This document shows, one piece after another, positions 18,763 to 28,082 of a DNA stretch of 64,000 nucleotides. Under the pieces are notes generated by a model that saw only the letters and a program-made list of their open reading frames with translations, ran no database searches and was not told where the DNA came from. The stretch is taken from assembly GCA_027533395.1 (NCBI GenBank), contig JAPZUF010000013.1:19110-83109 (forward strand). The letters run 5' to 3'. The first letter of the stretch is position 1, and every line of letters starts with the position of its first letter. The stretch is from Cyclobacteriaceae bacterium (GTDB taxonomy: Bacteria; Bacteroidota; Bacteroidia; Cytophagales; Cyclobacteriaceae). The translations under genes were made by a program, and so were the position numbers.

Positions 18763-19341
18763 TTAAGCTAATGCTTCTACTGATTTTACTTCATCAGGCA
18801 TCATTCGCGTAAACAAATTTTCGATGCCTGCTTTCAATGTAACTGTTGATGATGGACATCCACTGCACGAACCTTGTAACTTCACTTTTACAATGCCATC
18901 TTTAAAAGAATGAAAGGTTATCGCACCACCATCTTGTTCTACAGCCGGGCGGATGTATTCATCTAAAATGGTTTTAATTTTTTTAATTGATTCGGTTTCT
19001 TCTTGTGGTTCGTCTAAATCTCCTTCTTCTAACTCAATTATTGGTCTGCCAGATTCTAAAAAACTTTTGATGTGCTCTTTAATCTTGTTTTGTATCTCTA
19101 ACCAAATCACCTCATCTTTTTTAGTAACCGTAATAAAGTTACTCATGTAAAAAACACGGTCAACCTCCGGATATTCGAAAAGTTCTAATGCCAATGGAGC
19201 TTTCGCTGCGGATTCTCTGTTGGGATAATCAAAGCTTAAACTTTCCGGAATCAGCATATCGTTAACCACAAATTTCAAGGAATTAGGGTTCGGGTTTGAT
19301 TCCAAATAAATGGATATATGTTTGGGTGCTGCTTGTAGCAT
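18763..19341 (-). CDS. Nfu-type iron-sulfur cluster scaffold/carrier
   Basis: A 192-residue protein with an Nfu N-terminal domain (about 8-95, containing ESNPNPNSLKFVVN) and a C-terminal NifU-like domain (about 115-192) with the cluster-binding pair C159-S-G-C162 in GSCSGCPSST. It is expected to take [4Fe-4S] clusters from the assembly machinery and deliver them to apo-enzymes in the cytoplasm. The start is placed at ATG 19341: a perfect -7 element (19363-19370) lies just upstream and overlaps the alternative TTG at 19365, which therefore would not be in the transcript. The symporter gene lies 61 bp upstream on the same strand. Confidence 0.93.
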   Translation of the reverse strand: MLQAAPKHISIYLESNPNPNSLKFVVNDMLIPESLSFDYPNRESAAKAPLALELFEYPEVDRVFYMSNFITVTKKDEVIWLEIQNKIKEHIKSFLESGRPIIELEEGDLDEPQEETESIKKIKTILDEYIRPAVEQDGGAITFHSFKDGIVKVKLQGSCSGCPSSTVTLKAGIENLFTRMMPDEVKSVEALA

Positions 19342-19362
19342 ATTTTCAGTTTTTTGTAACAA

Positions 19363-19370
19363 CAAAGTTA
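19363..19370 (-). promoter_or_regulatory. nfu promoter -7 element TAACTTTG
   Basis: Minus-strand TAACTTTG is a perfect TAnnTTTG match 22 nt upstream of the nfu ATG. No clear -33 TTTG accompanies it. It suggests that nfu has its own promoter besides read-through from the symporter gene. Confidence 0.55.
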
Positions 19371-19402
19371 AACAGGAATAGTTCAGGATAAAATGGTATC
19401 CT

Positions 19403-20803
19403 TTAGCTTTCTACATCGGGTTGTTGGGCTTCCAACGAATTTTCCCATTTGCTTACTACGGCTGTGGCAATGCTATTGCCCACCACGTTGGTAGCACTGC
19501 GTCCCATGTCTAATAAAGGATCAATGCCTAGCAATAAAGCTAGACCGGCCTCAGGAATATTAAAGGTTACCAAGGTACCTGCAATCACAACCAAAGATGC
19601 GCGTGGCACACCGGCAATGCCTTTGCTGGTAACCATCAATACTAACAACATACTTAATTGTGTGGGAATGTCTAATACGATACCATAAGACTGTGCGATA
19701 AACAGAGAAGCGAAAGTCATGTACATCATGCTGCCATCTAAGTTGAAAGAATAACCGAGGGGCAAAACGAAAGAAACAATTTTGTCTTTGCATCCAAATT
19801 TTTGCAATCGTTCCATGGTTTTAGGAAAAGCTGCTTCGGAGCTAGATGTACTAAAAGCTAAGATGATAGGTTCGCGAACCGACTTGATTAGAGCGATTAC
19901 TCTTTTGCCAATCACTAAAAAACCGGCAAAAATAAGTAACAACCACAATAATCCTAAACTAAAATAAAACTCGCTGATGAAGATAGAATAAGTGGTAAGA
20001 ATACCAATACCTTGCTTCGCCACGATGGCCGTCATGGCGCCAAACACCGCTATCGGTGCAGCACTCATAACGTAGCCTGTTACTTTTAAAATAACGTGAG
20101 CTATAGCGTCCATGGCTTTGATGACGATTTTACCTTGCTCGCCAATAGCTGCAGTGGCAACACCAAAAAAGATAGAGAATACTACAATTTGTAAGATTTC
20201 ATTTTTCGCCATGGCATCAATTACACTGGCAGGAAAAACGTGATGTAAAAATGTTTTTAGCGATAAGCCAGTGGCTACAATTCCTGTTTCTTCATTTACA
20301 CTGGGCAAAGGTAAATTCATCGTTGTTCCAGGTTGAAACAAATTCACCATGATCATGCCCAACAACAAACTCATTAACGATGCGCCTAAAAACCAAAGCA
20401 AAGTTTTGCCACCAATTCTGCCTACTGCACTGATGTCGCCAAGTTTAGCAACGCCCACAACGAGCGTGCTGAAAACCAATGGAGCAACAATCATTTTAAT
20501 CAATCGCAAAAAGATATCTGCTAAAAGTGCAAAGGGTTCTACTTTCTTCTCGCGTGCTGATAAAATGGTGTTTTTCTTTTTTTGCCAAACTTCTTTCTCT
20601 ACCAGATTTTGCGCAGCTAAAGTAGAATCACTTACAACAACTGAATATTTTTTGATGTTACTTTCTGCTTCTGTTAGTGCGAGGTTATCGCTTTGCAAAT
20701 ACGTTTTATTCAAAATAAAACCCAGGGCAATTCCTATTACAAGTGCAATAACGATGTAAAGCGTTAATCTGGATTTTTTATTTGAAGCAGGTTTAATTTC
20801 CAT
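19403..20803 (-). CDS. Dicarboxylate/amino acid:cation symporter (DAACS family)
   Basis: A 466-residue inner-membrane transporter with the GltPh/DctA fold. Diagnostic stretches are the serine-rich hairpin loop STSSSEAAFPKTME and the NLDGSMMYM segment of TM7, both part of the substrate and sodium sites. The proline/glycine-rich hairpin SKGIAGVPRAS is also present. The first 70 residues differ from the usual family: after the first membrane helix there is an extra soluble insertion (about residues 32-85, charged) before the core continues. It probably takes up glutamate, aspartate or C4-dicarboxylates with Na+ or H+; the exact substrate cannot be set from motifs alone. A 7-bp palindrome lies 17 bp before the start. 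Confidence 0.92.
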   Translation of the reverse strand: MEIKPASNKKSRLTLYIVIALVIGIALGFILNKTYLQSDNLALTEAESNIKKYSVVVSDSTLAAQNLVEKEVWQKKKNTILSAREKKVEPFALLADIFLRLIKMIVAPLVFSTLVVGVAKLGDISAVGRIGGKTLLWFLGASLMSLLLGMIMVNLFQPGTTMNLPLPSVNEETGIVATGLSLKTFLHHVFPASVIDAMAKNEILQIVVFSIFFGVATAAIGEQGKIVIKAMDAIAHVILKVTGYVMSAAPIAVFGAMTAIVAKQGIGILTTYSIFISEFYFSLGLLWLLLIFAGFLVIGKRVIALIKSVREPIILAFSTSSSEAAFPKTMERLQKFGCKDKIVSFVLPLGYSFNLDGSMMYMTFASLFIAQSYGIVLDIPTQLSMLLVLMVTSKGIAGVPRASLVVIAGTLVTFNIPEAGLALLLGIDPLLDMGRSATNVVGNSIATAVVSKWENSLEAQQPDVES

Positions 20804-20820
20804 AGTTCATTCAAGGATTG

Positions 20821-20838
20821 TCGATTGATTGCAATCGA
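20821..20838. promoter_or_regulatory. Palindrome upstream of the symporter gene
   Basis: TCGATTG, ATTG, CAATCGA: perfect 7-bp arms, 17 bp upstream of the start at 20803. It is a plausible operator half-site pair; no regulator gene is adjacent, so this is tentative. Confidence 0.3.
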
Positions 20839-20906
20839 TTTCAACAAGGTGGCAATATAATTTTTATTCGGCTAATTGCCGTGTTATTTATCCATCGCGA
20901 AAGAGA

Positions 20907-21977
20907 TTAAATTTTGTTGGTTCTGGCTAACAATACCATATCAGCCATTACCAAAGCGGCCATTGCTTCTACTATCGGTACAGCACGTGGCACTACACAG
21001 GGGTCGTGTCTGCCTTTACCGCTGACAATAGCTGCTTCACCTTGGTCGTTCACTGTTTCTTGATCTTGCATAATGGTAGCCACCGGCTTAAAAGCTACAT
21101 TAAAATAAATATCTTCTCCATTGCTGATGCCACCTTGTACACCACCTGAGTGATTGGTTTTAGTTTTTATTTTTTCGCCATCTGCATAAAAGGCATCGTT
21201 GTGTTCTGAACCTTTTAATGTAACACCTGCAAAGCCACTGCCATATTCAAATCCTTTTACGGCATTGACACCCAACATGGCATAACCCAACGTTGCATGT
21301 AGTTTATCAAACACGGGTTCGCCCAAACCTACCACCGGATTCTTAATCACACCTGTAACCACACCACCGATGGTATCGCGTTGCAAACGGATGTCATCGA
21401 TTAGTGCAATCATTTTTTCTGCTGTGGCTGCATCTGGGCAACGCACAATATTATCTTCAGTTTTACTCAAATCTAAATGTTGGTAATCAGGTGCAACAAT
21501 GTTACCTACTTGTGAAACATATGCCTGCACCGTTATATCTAGTTGCATCAAAAATAATTTAGCAATGGCTCCGGCTGCAACTCTTGCTGCTGTTTCACGT
21601 GCAGAACTTCTTCCACCACCGCGGTGATCACGTAATCCATACTTTGCTTGATACGTATAATCGGCATGCGAAGGCCTGAACACGTGTTCGACATGGCTGT
21701 AATCTTTGCTGCGTTGGTCTTCATTTTCTATTACAATGGCAATGGGTGTTCCGGTTGCTTTGCCATTGATGGTCCCTGATAAAATTTTAAATTGATCTGC
21801 TTCTTTTCTTTGTGTGGTGATTTTTGACTGACCGGGTTTTCTTCTGTTTAATTCTAATTGAATAAAATCTTCATCAATTTCTAAACCGGCAGGGCAACCA
21901 TCTATGATAACGCCAATCGCTGCTCCGTGCGACTCACCAAAAGTTGTAATGCGAAACAAATTTCCAAAAGTATTCAT
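20907..21977 (-). CDS. aroC: Chorismate synthase
   Basis: A 356-residue enzyme that converts 5-enolpyruvylshikimate-3-phosphate to chorismate with reduced FMN, the last step of the shikimate pathway. The signatures are clear: [18 protein letters not shown] near the N-terminus, [14 protein letters not shown], the [12 protein letters not shown] motif with FMN-binding residues and the [13 protein letters not shown] motif. Length is normal. It lies 11 bp downstream of the batD-like gene on the same strand and is probably co-transcribed, an unrelated-function pairing with no obvious metabolic link. Confidence 0.98.
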   Translation of the reverse strand: MNTFGNLFRITTFGESHGAAIGVIIDGCPAGLEIDEDFIQLELNRRKPGQSKITTQRKEADQFKILSGTINGKATGTPIAIVIENEDQRSKDYSHVEHVFRPSHADYTYQAKYGLRDHRGGGRSSARETAARVAAGAIAKLFLMQLDITVQAYVSQVGNIVAPDYQHLDLSKTEDNIVRCPDAATAEKMIALIDDIRLQRDTIGGVVTGVIKNPVVGLGEPVFDKLHATLGYAMLGVNAVKGFEYGSGFAGVTLKGSEHNDAFYADGEKIKTKTNHSGGVQGGISNGEDIYFNVAFKPVATIMQDQETVNDQGEAAIVSGKGRHDPCVVPRAVPIVEAMAALVMADMVLLARTNKI

Positions 21978-21988
21978 ATAGGTGAGCG

Positions 21989-23455
21989 TTAAGAACTGGA
22001 TTTTCTAAAATGTAAATAAAAAGATGCAACAACTAATAAACCCATCAAACCAAAAATAACGTATTGCATGGTTTGGATGCCACCTAATTTTACCAAAGTA
22101 TTATCGGCATCATTGGCTTTATCATAAAAATCTCCTAAGTCATTTGCTTCAATAGTTGCATCCTTTAGGCTTTCGCCATTTACTTGTAAAACGAGGGTAC
22201 TCTTTAGTGTATCATATTTACTTAATGTAGGATTAAAATAAACCCATTTGAAATAATCCTTTAATGCTAAAGCTCCAGGTTCTTTAGGAATCAAATAATA
22301 ATTGAATGATTTAGTTCCGGTCACGCGCCCTCTATCACGCGAAATGTTTTGTGAAACATTCGGATCATATACATCAACGGTATCATTCTTATTAATCTTT
22401 GGTTTTTCAATGCCGGCAATATTGCCCTCACCGTAAATATTAAAAGAATAAGCTACGCTTTGGCCAGTTGTGGTTTCTCTTGTATTTATTTTTTCATCTA
22501 ATCGGTAATCGCCAACTGCTACCACATCTTTTAAAGGATGCGGAGGTAATTGTTTTACTTTAACTGTTTTTGCTTTCGAAAAGAATGTCTTGTAATCTTC
22601 CTTTTTGTTATTGCCAAAGAAAGAAGGATTCTTAGCCACCTTGTATTTAATCATTTCCAATCCTATTGAAGGAAAGGTAACAGGTTGATCATTCAATGGA
22701 TAAAAAACAGCTTGGTACAATTTGTATTGAGAATATGTTTTTCCACCTATTTCAACAGCCTCAGGTTCGATGGTTTCGATGTTGAAATTTTCTTCCCAAC
22801 AAGTTGTTGGTTTAATTTTTTTGATAATCTCCGTTAACTGTTTTGATAATTCATAGAATTGCAAAGAAGCCTGGTTATTATCACTCACATAAAATGCGAT
22901 GGTGGTTGTAAATCCTTCTCCAATATATACTTGATCTTTACTGGTGGTGATGGCAAAAAAGGCATCATCTTTTACATCAATAAACTCAGTGTTATTGTTT
23001 CCAAAAAATTCTTCGCGTGGGTCTCTGCCAAAAAATTTACTGAATGGGTCGTTGCTATTTTGTCTTTGCACAGGCGCGCCTACCCTTACTTTTTTTCCTG
23101 CGGAAGATAATTTTACGCCATTGACCGTCATGTTAAATGCTGGAACTGTAATTAATCCTTGTTTCAAAGGCATGTACGTCATGCTGATACTTTGCGAAGA
23201 CGAAACCTGTCCATTGATGATGTTGGTGCTAGATTGAGAAGATGTACCGCGCTTTTTAAATCCATCGATGTCAGGAAAGTTATCGTAAGATTTTAATTGC
23301 TCATTTTTAACCGTAACAGTGATGGTCCACACCTGATTTTCTCCGATTTCATCTGGCCCGAGAGTGAGTTGCACTTGTTGTGCAAATGTTGCGCAATAAG
23401 AAAATAAAGAGAAACAAGAGAAGAGGACAAAAATCTTATGAAATTCTAATTTCAT
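21989..23455 (-). CDS. BatD-like membrane-anchored protein
   Basis: About 488 residues. A signal peptide (ending near CATFAQQ) leads into a long periplasmic beta-rich region, and a single C-terminal transmembrane helix (about [17 protein letters not shown]) ends in a short basic tail. The opening [24 protein letters not shown] and the later [21 protein letters not shown] pattern are typical of BatD, a component of the Bacteroidota 'Bat' aerotolerance-associated proteins. The companion batA/batB genes with VWA domains are not in this window. The start at 23455 is preferred to the ATG at 23470, which adds five residues before the signal peptide. Role in envelope or oxidative-stress tolerance is by family association only. 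Confidence 0.85.
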   Translation of the reverse strand: MKLEFHKIFVLFSCFSLFSYCATFAQQVQLTLGPDEIGENQVWTITVTVKNEQLKSYDNFPDIDGFKKRGTSSQSSTNIINGQVSSSQSISMTYMPLKQGLITVPAFNMTVNGVKLSSAGKKVRVGAPVQRQNSNDPFSKFFGRDPREEFFGNNNTEFIDVKDDAFFAITTSKDQVYIGEGFTTTIAFYVSDNNQASLQFYELSKQLTEIIKKIKPTTCWEENFNIETIEPEAVEIGGKTYSQYKLYQAVFYPLNDQPVTFPSIGLEMIKYKVAKNPSFFGNNKKEDYKTFFSKAKTVKVKQLPPHPLKDVVAVGDYRLDEKINTRETTTGQSVAYSFNIYGEGNIAGIEKPKINKNDTVDVYDPNVSQNISRDRGRVTGTKSFNYYLIPKEPGALALKDYFKWVYFNPTLSKYDTLKSTLVLQVNGESLKDATIEANDLGDFYDKANDADNTLVKLGGIQTMQYVIFGLMGLLVVASFYLHFRKSSS

Positions 23456-23567
23456 GATGCACCGAAACATGGGTAACTTCCGTTTAAAATATTGCTTTGC
23501 TATAGTTGTATCCTAAGCAAGGCGAAATTTACAACAAGACAAGCACATCCACTAAACAATTACAGGT

Positions 23568-23825
23568 ATGGCTACATTTCTTAAAAAAACCGGAAAAATG
23601 TTACGGTATGCAAAAAAGATTTTAGTGAAAGTGAGTTTTGATGCCACCTTGTTTAAAAAGGAACTTCAAAAAGCCATTCGCCTGTTGGTAGCAGATGAAG
23701 TGAAGAAGTTAAAGAAATGGTGCTACCGTAAATTTGGTGGTCAATACGACCAGGTATTAGAAGAATGTTTTGTTTTACCTTCACAACAAAGTTTCCTTCA
23801 GCAAAATCCAAGAACCCATCAATAG
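23568..23825 (+). CDS. Small basic conserved protein
   Basis: An 85-residue, lysine-rich cytosolic protein. The core KKILVKVSFDATLFKKELQKAIRLLVADEVKKLKKWCYRKFG resembles a short conserved protein that I recall from many Bacteroidota, so I treat it as real. It has no signal peptide or known domain; it looks like two amphipathic helices. The last 45 bp overlap the 3' end of the convergent TauE gene, and the C-terminal 20 residues (Gln-rich) are probably not conserved. A TTGCTTTG sequence about 75 bp upstream is one base from the -7 consensus. Confidence 0.65.
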   Translation: MATFLKKTGKMLRYAKKILVKVSFDATLFKKELQKAIRLLVADEVKKLKKWCYRKFGGQYDQVLEECFVLPSQQSFLQQNPRTHQ

Positions 23826-24569
23826 CGTGAGCCAGCCAAAAGCCTTCCTTAAAACAACTCCTGAAATACGATTGGCATAATGATTACCAATAAAAATGCC
23901 GAGCACAGCTAGTGCAGAAATGCTCAGTAAAAAAATCCAATCGATTTGATAGTTCAATACATCTCCTAAAAAACCGGAAAGGCTGTTAATAGCGATGATG
24001 AATAATGAAGTGCCAACGGCCGTTTTAAATTTTAATCCGGTTAAAAATACCAAGGCAGGAATGATTAAAAAACCACCTCCGGCCCCAACTAAACCAGTCA
24101 GGAAACCGATAAGCAAACCCTCAATCACCACCCAAAAGGTTCTGAACTTTGTGCTATTGGACGTAATCTCTCTTCTGCCACGAATCATAGAAAAGGAAGC
24201 CAACACCATGAGTATGGCAAAAATGCCAAGGATAAGCATGCGTTTGCTTAGCAAGAAATAATCTGTTTGCCACACCATTTCAGGTACTGCCGGAACAACC
24301 CATTTTCGAGTAAAAAAAATAGCGATGATGGAAGGAATACCGAAAATCAAACCTGTGCGGATGTTGAGAAGTTGTTGCTTATACTTGGGCACAGCCCCTA
24401 CCATTGATGTAGTACCTACAATAAAAAGAGAATACGCTGATGCTAACACGGGTTCAATGCCAAACAAATAAACTAAAATAGGAATTGATAGAATAGAACC
24501 ACCACCACCTAACAACCCGAGTACAAAACCTACAAAAATGGAAGCGATATATCCCAGTATCTCAAGCAT
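23781..24569 (-). CDS. TauE/SafE-family sulfite/anion exporter
   Basis: About 262 residues with eight predicted membrane helices in two halves, each beginning with the family-typical glycine-rich motif: GFVLGLLGGGGSILSIPILVY at the N-terminus and GFLTGLVGAGGGFLIIPALVF in the middle. The TSUP/TauE family exports sulfite, sulfoacetate or related anions across the inner membrane. The start is placed at ATG 24569 rather than the TTG at 24575. It is monocistronic and overlaps the convergent small gene at its 3' end by 45 bp. Confidence 0.9.
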   Translation of the reverse strand: MLEILGYIASIFVGFVLGLLGGGGSILSIPILVYLFGIEPVLASAYSLFIVGTTSMVGAVPKYKQQLLNIRTGLIFGIPSIIAIFFTRKWVVPAVPEMVWQTDYFLLSKRMLILGIFAILMVLASFSMIRGRREITSNSTKFRTFWVVIEGLLIGFLTGLVGAGGGFLIIPALVFLTGLKFKTAVGTSLFIIAINSLSGFLGDVLNYQIDWIFLLSISALAVLGIFIGNHYANRISGVVLRKAFGWLTLLMGSWILLKETLL

Positions 24570-24668
24570 GCTCAAAGAGAATACAAAATACTGAGAAATA
24601 AAATTAACCTATATTACCGATAGACTTATAGATACCGTTATTTTGAAGGTTTTAATAGAAAGTTAATT

Positions 24669-25352
24669 TTATAACCTTCCGAAATCCACAATAAAGGCAT
24701 CCGGAAATTTTTTCTTTACCTCATTGCGAAAATGTTCGGCTTTAGGTCTTGTGCTGAACTCACCTAAAATCAAACCGTAATATTTTATACCATTCAAAAC
24801 CTTTACCTGCACCGTTACTTTTTTCTGATACGATTTTTTCAGGTTGTCAGTTAACCGCATTAGGTTTACCAATTCCTGATAGGTTCCGATTTGAACACCA
24901 AAACCTTTTGGTTGGTTTCTTTCAATTTCAAAATCATAGAATTCTTTTTCTTCTACTTCAACATTTCCGATAGGTTTGGGTTTATCACTTGTTTTTCCAT
25001 CACCAGCATCTATTACTTCTACGGTAACATCGGCTAACCCAAGGTTAACGAATCCTAACTTTTCAGCTGCGGATTTACTTAAATCTACAATGCGTCCGTC
25101 TACATAAGGACCGCGGTCGTTCACGACTACTTCAACACTTTGGTTGTTAGCTACATTAGTCACTTTAATTTTTGTGCCAAAAGGAAGTGTTTTATGGGCC
25201 GCTGTTAATTTACTGTGTTTGTATTTTTCGCCACTGGCTGTTGGGCGACCTTCAAATTTATCAGCATAAAAAGAGGCTTTACCGGTTTGTACCTGAGCAA
25301 ACATGGGCATGCTACATGCCAAAATCAAGATTAAAAAGATAGTTTTGTTCAT
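24669..25352 (-). CDS. RlpA-like septal ring protein (DPBB plus SPOR)
   Basis: A 227-residue exported protein. A signal peptide ends at SMPMFAQ (about residue 20). It is followed by a double-psi beta-barrel domain (about 22-112) with the RlpA hallmarks GKASFYADKFEGRPTASGE, LPFGTKIKVTNV and VVVNDRGPYVDGRIVDLS, which carry the catalytic Asp/His-like positions of lytic transglycosylases. A C-terminal SPOR domain (about 150-227) should bind denuded peptidoglycan at the septum. It probably cleaves peptidoglycan glycan strands during division. It is divergent to guaB, with about 110 bp between starts. Confidence 0.9.
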   Translation of the reverse strand: MNKTIFLILILACSMPMFAQVQTGKASFYADKFEGRPTASGEKYKHSKLTAAHKTLPFGTKIKVTNVANNQSVEVVVNDRGPYVDGRIVDLSKSAAEKLGFVNLGLADVTVEVIDAGDGKTSDKPKPIGNVEVEEKEFYDFEIERNQPKGFGVQIGTYQELVNLMRLTDNLKKSYQKKVTVQVKVLNGIKYYGLILGEFSTRPKAEHFRNEVKKKFPDAFIVDFGRL

Positions 25353-25421
25353 GCCTCAAAATTAATGCGATTAATTTAAGATTAGGAAATGATTTCGGTT
25401 GGGTATTTATGCAAATACCTG

Positions 25422-25429
25422 TAATTTTG
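25422..25429 (+). promoter_or_regulatory. guaB promoter -7 element TAATTTTG
   Basis: A perfect TAnnTTTG match, with a GGTTGGG (partial -33) about 21 nt upstream. It predicts a transcript start near 25435, which rules out the upstream ATG at 25399 and supports translation from 25462. Confidence 0.65.
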
Positions 25430-25461
25430 CCCGGCAAATAACCAATCGTAAATTATTTGCC

Positions 25462-26934
25462 ATGGCGCACGATAGCTCCAAATTCCTTTTCGAAGCCCTC
25501 ACCTACGATGATGTGCTTCTAGTTCCGGCCTACTCGGAAATACTTCCTCGCGAAACCACAACAGTAACACAACTCAGCAGAAATATTCAATTGAATATTC
25601 CCATTGTTTCGGCAGCGATGGATACGGTTACAGAAGCTGAAATGGCAATTGCTATGGCGTTAGAGGGTGGATTAGGTTTCATCCATAAAAACATGAGCAT
25701 CGAGGCGCAAGCCGAGCAAGTGCGCAAAGTGAAGCGTTCGCAAAGTGGTTTAATTTTCGATCCGGTTACGTTATCCATTAATTCTACCGTGCGCGATGCA
25801 GAAAAAATCATGCGCGAGTATAAAATTGGAGGTATTCCTGTTATTGATGCACAAGGCAAATTGTTAGGCATTATAACTAACCGCGATTTGCGTTTTCAGA
25901 AAAACATGAATTTGCCTGTGGAGCAAATCATGACGAAAGAAAACCTCATCACTGCGCCAGAAGGCATCACCTTAGAAAAAGCAGAAGGAATTTTACAAGA
26001 ACATAAAATTGAAAAACTCCCTGTAATCAATAAAAAAGGAAAGCTTACAGGTTTAGTTACCTATAAAGACATCCTGAAAAAGAAAAACAAACCCAATGCA
26101 TGCAAAGATAAATTCGGCCGATTGCGTGTTGGTGCTGCCGTGGGCGTAACTCCAGATATATTAGATAGAATTGAAGCCTTAAAAAATGCCGGAGTAGATG
26201 TAATCAGCATTGATACTGCTCATGGTCATTCTAAAGGTGTGATCGATGCAGCTAAGCGCGTGAAGAAGAAATACCCTGAATTAGAATTGATTGTTGGCAA
26301 CATTGCCACAGGCGAAGCGGCTAAAGCATTGGCAAAAGCAGGAGCAGACGCTGTGAAAGTTGGTGTGGGTCCTGGCAGTATTTGTACAACACGCATAGTA
26401 GCCGGTGTAGGTTTACCACAATTATCAGCAGTGTATGAAGCATCAAAAGCATTGAAAAATACTGACGTTCCGGTTATTGCAGACGGTGGTATTCGCTTTA
26501 GCGGAGATTTAGTAAAAGCAATTGCAGGAGGAGCCAACAGCATCATGATTGGTTCTTTACTTGCAGGAACAGAAGAAGCACCGGGTGAAGTAATTATTTT
26601 CGAAGGAAGAAAATTTAAATCTTACCGCGGTATGGGTTCGTTAGAGGCGATGGAAGATGGCTCGAAAGACAGATACTTTCAGGATGTTGAAGATGATATT
26701 AAAAAATTAGTACCTGAAGGAATATCCGGACGAGTGGCCTACAAAGGCATGGTAGCTGAAGTCTTATATCAGATGGTGGGTGGCTTAAAAGCCGGTATGG
26801 GATATTGTGGTGCAAAAGATATAGAATCACTTAAAAATGCTAAATTCGTAAAGATTACATCAGCTGGATTTACAGAAAGTCATCCGCATGATGTGACCAT
26901 AACTCGTGAAGCACCTAATTATAGTAGAAAATGA
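25462..26934 (+). CDS. guaB: IMP dehydrogenase
   Basis: A 490-residue enzyme that oxidises IMP to XMP with NAD+, the committed step of GMP synthesis. It has the TIM-barrel core interrupted by a tandem CBS pair (about 95-215, PVTLSINSTVRDAEKIM through VTYKDILKKK), which binds purine nucleotides for regulation. The catalytic loop GPGSICTTR carries the active-site cysteine, and the flap arginine region is near EGISGRVAYKG. The start is ATG 25462 (MAHDSSKF), supported by the -7 element at 25422-25429; the frame is open further upstream to 25399 but that region is promoter. The next gene overlaps the stop by 4 bp. Confidence 0.97.
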   Translation: MAHDSSKFLFEALTYDDVLLVPAYSEILPRETTTVTQLSRNIQLNIPIVSAAMDTVTEAEMAIAMALEGGLGFIHKNMSIEAQAEQVRKVKRSQSGLIFDPVTLSINSTVRDAEKIMREYKIGGIPVIDAQGKLLGIITNRDLRFQKNMNLPVEQIMTKENLITAPEGITLEKAEGILQEHKIEKLPVINKKGKLTGLVTYKDILKKKNKPNACKDKFGRLRVGAAVGVTPDILDRIEALKNAGVDVISIDTAHGHSKGVIDAAKRVKKKYPELELIVGNIATGEAAKALAKAGADAVKVGVGPGSICTTRIVAGVGLPQLSAVYEASKALKNTDVPVIADGGIRFSGDLVKAIAGGANSIMIGSLLAGTEEAPGEVIIFEGRKFKSYRGMGSLEAMEDGSKDRYFQDVEDDIKKLVPEGISGRVAYKGMVAEVLYQMVGGLKAGMGYCGAKDIESLKNAKFVKITSAGFTESHPHDVTITREAPNYSRK

Positions 26935-28082
26935 TGAAACTGATTCTCCCACTCGTTGTATTTGTTTGTTTATGTGTTAATTCTACTGCCCAAGATTTTA
27001 GATTAACTCCTGGTAGTTACGAAACCAATACAGGTGAAAAAGTCAGCGGTTTCTTTTTGTCTAAAGGAACTAACAAAAATTCTAATGCATACATTTTTCT
27101 AAAAGAAAAAGAAAGTGAGAAAATTATACTCAAACCTGAAGATGTAAAATCAATATCTCTTGATAACGGAGAGTATTTAATTTCAGTTAAAGATTCCTTA
27201 AAACAAGCAAACTTTTTTGCGACTAGGCTTTCCTATGGAACTTTAAATTTATACGAATTCTTTGATGGAGATCAAACTTCATTTTATCTAGATAACACAA
27301 ACTATTCAGCTATCATTAAAGGAACTAATATTCAAACTAAAAAAGCTTCTAATGCATATAAAGGAACGTTAAACTATTTTATAAAGGGATGTAAACAAGC
27401 CGAAAACAAAATTGATCGAATGTATTTTAGGGCTTATGAAGTAATGCAACTTGTTACACTTTTCAATAAATGTAAGGATGATAATTACGTTGAACATAAA
27501 AGCAAGAAAAACTGGTTTCTTGAACTAAATGCTGGAACCGTTGTGAATCGTCATTATTTTAAAGCTCAATCATTCTATATAAATGAACGGCAAGAACCAA
27601 GAATTGGTCTTGCAGTAGGATTAAAATACTCTTTGTTTGTTCATCCTAAAATAGCAATTTACACAGGGTTAAATTATAGAAATTACCGTTCTGCAATTGA
27701 AAATTATCAATCGAAAACATCATCCCTTGTCTTTAATGCAGATTTTAGTATTAAAACCTTAAGCTTACCAATTGGCTTTAGCTATTTTATTCTTAACAAA
27801 GAAAACCTCAAACTTGCAATAAATTTAGATTATCAATTCGGCAGATTGATTGAAGAAGGCTTTACAGAAACTAGTAATATTTTTACAGATCCTGTTAAGA
27901 AAAAGAACGAACTAGAAAACATCTGCACAGTTTTTTCCTCAGGATTAAATTTCTCATTTAAAAAATATGTTGTCAATCTAAATTATCACTCCGGTAGTTT
28001 TATTGTAGGTAATCAACAAGCATTAAATACTAGTGGGGTTGAAATTCTAATGGGCTATCGATTGATAGATACAAGAAAATAA
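26931..28082 (+). CDS. Secreted protein with probable outer-membrane barrel, unknown family
   Basis: A 383-residue protein with a Sec signal peptide (ending at VNSTAQ, about residue 20). The N-terminal third (TPGSYETNTGEKVSGFF onwards) looks like a small beta domain. The C-terminal half alternates hydrophobic and polar residues with aromatic turns (GLKYSLFVHPKIAIYTGLNYRNY, LEILMGYRLI), suggesting a beta-barrel that ends in the outer membrane. I do not recognise a specific family. The ATG overlaps the guaB stop (ATGA), so it may be translationally coupled to guaB despite the lack of a functional link. The 3' end overlaps the convergent membrane-protein gene by 36 bp. Codon use is more AT-rich than in guaB. 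Confidence 0.8.
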   Translation: MMKLILPLVVFVCLCVNSTAQDFRLTPGSYETNTGEKVSGFFLSKGTNKNSNAYIFLKEKESEKIILKPEDVKSISLDNGEYLISVKDSLKQANFFATRLSYGTLNLYEFFDGDQTSFYLDNTNYSAIIKGTNIQTKKASNAYKGTLNYFIKGCKQAENKIDRMYFRAYEVMQLVTLFNKCKDDNYVEHKSKKNWFLELNAGTVVNRHYFKAQSFYINERQEPRIGLAVGLKYSLFVHPKIAIYTGLNYRNYRSAIENYQSKTSSLVFNADFSIKTLSLPIGFSYFILNKENLKLAINLDYQFGRLIEEGFTETSNIFTDPVKKKNELENICTVFSSGLNFSFKKYVVNLNYHSGSFIVGNQQALNTSGVEILMGYRLIDTRK